Assembly: GCA_030632405.1 (NCBI GenBank)
Contig: DAOVUU010000217.1
Span: forward strand, 1-5,337
DNA length: 5,337 bases
From: Desulfobulbaceae bacterium
GTDB lineage: Bacteria; Desulfobacterota; Desulfobulbia; Desulfobulbales; Desulfocapsaceae
Reading direction: 5' to 3'
The notes under the pieces were generated by a model. The model was not told where the DNA came from and did no database searches. It worked only from the letters and a program-made list of their open reading frames with translations. A program made the translations under genes and the position numbers. Below are positions 4,950 to 5,337 of the stretch, piece after piece; positions within the stretch are counted from its first letter, which is position 1, and every line of letters starts with the position of its first letter.

Positions 4950-5337
4950 CTACCAGTGATACAGGGCTCTGCTGCCTAACTCCTGTTCTATTTCCAGGAG
5001 TCTGTTATATTTTGCGATACGTTCTCCCCGTGAGGCGGACCCGGTTTTCAGCTGGCCACCATCCATTGCTACGGCAAAGGCCGCCAGGAGGGGGGCTGCA
5101 GTGTCTCCCGATCGGTGTGAGATAAAGGAGCGCCATCCTGCATCTCTGCACATACGCACGGCATCAATACTTTCTGTGACAGATCCGATCTGATTTAATT
5201 TGATCAGTACAGAATTTGCACTTTTTTCCTCAATACCTCTGGCGATATACTGGGTATTGGTAACAAAAAGATCATCACCAACAATATCAATTTTATCACC
5301 GACTTTTTCCGTCATTTTTTGAAAGCCGCTCCAGTCA
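4950..5337 (-). CDS. eno: Enolase (phosphopyruvate hydratase), C-terminal part
   Basis: This is the last 128 residues of enolase, which interconverts 2-phosphoglycerate and phosphoenolpyruvate in glycolysis and gluconeogenesis; the 5' part is beyond the window. Visible landmarks are DW (start of fragment), VGDDLFVTN with the Mg-binding Asp, IKLNQIG with the catalytic Lys, FISHRSGDT with the substrate-binding Ser-His-Arg-Ser, GGQLKTGS with the second active-site Lys, and RGERIAKYNRLLEIEQELG near the end. After SHRSG the usual ETEDT-IADLAVA stretch is replaced by DTAAPLLAAFAVA, an uncommon variant without a gap. The active-site residues visible here are intact, so the enzyme is probably functional. 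The protein ends ALYHW. Confidence 0.95.
   Translation of the reverse strand, partial: DWSGFQKMTEKVGDKIDIVGDDLFVTNTQYIARGIEEKSANSVLIKLNQIGSVTESIDAVRMCRDAGWRSFISHRSGDTAAPLLAAFAVAMDGGQLKTGSASRGERIAKYNRLLEIEQELGSRALYHW

Noticed and set aside
4433..5125. Several plus-strand open frames opposite trmO and enolase
   Set aside because: They lie antisense to clearly conserved genes and have no protein-like features of their own.

Overview
The window most resembles a piece of the chromosome of an anaerobic bacterium. My best guess is a sulfate-reducing or related 'deltaproteobacterial' lineage (Desulfobacterota, perhaps Desulfobulbales). The reasons are a ferredoxin-dependent 2-oxoacid oxidoreductase operon, roughly balanced base composition, a response regulator of a style common in that group, and a gene that appears to encode a selenoprotein. 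The taxonomy is inference; there is no rRNA or other decisive marker here.

Left part (1-1956, + strand): the end of korA, then korB, a small 2x[4Fe-4S] ferredoxin subunit and korC. Together they form a four-subunit 2-oxoacid:ferredoxin oxidoreductase (probably 2-oxoglutarate) that makes or consumes acyl-CoA while exchanging electrons with ferredoxin. The genes are tightly packed, with an 11-base overlap between ferredoxin and korC. The operon appears to end in an intrinsic terminator whose hairpin is built from the last korC codons.

Middle (1986-3667): nudC (- strand), a zinc-ribbon Nudix NAD(H) pyrophosphatase, and a divergent response regulator (+ strand) separated by 245 bases. That gap carries a good sigma70-type promoter in each direction, and the nudC promoter overlaps a long imperfect inverted repeat. 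The regulator has a receiver domain, a short helix and a C-terminal Cys-pair domain instead of a DNA-binding domain.

Right part (3736-5337, - strand): read in the direction of transcription, the order is the 3' end of enolase, trmO (tRNA t6A37 methyltransferase), and a DsbA/FrnE-like thiol oxidoreductase. The last is the main discovery. Conventional ORF calling finds only its C-terminal 138 residues, because codon 15 is TGA. That TGA sits exactly where the first Cys of the CPWC active site belongs, giving U-P-W-C. A hairpin fitting the general bacterial SECIS pattern starts eight bases downstream, with its apical loop 20 bases after the TGA. The gene is therefore best read as a 205-residue selenoprotein with a Sec-Cys active site, not as a truncated gene or pseudogene.
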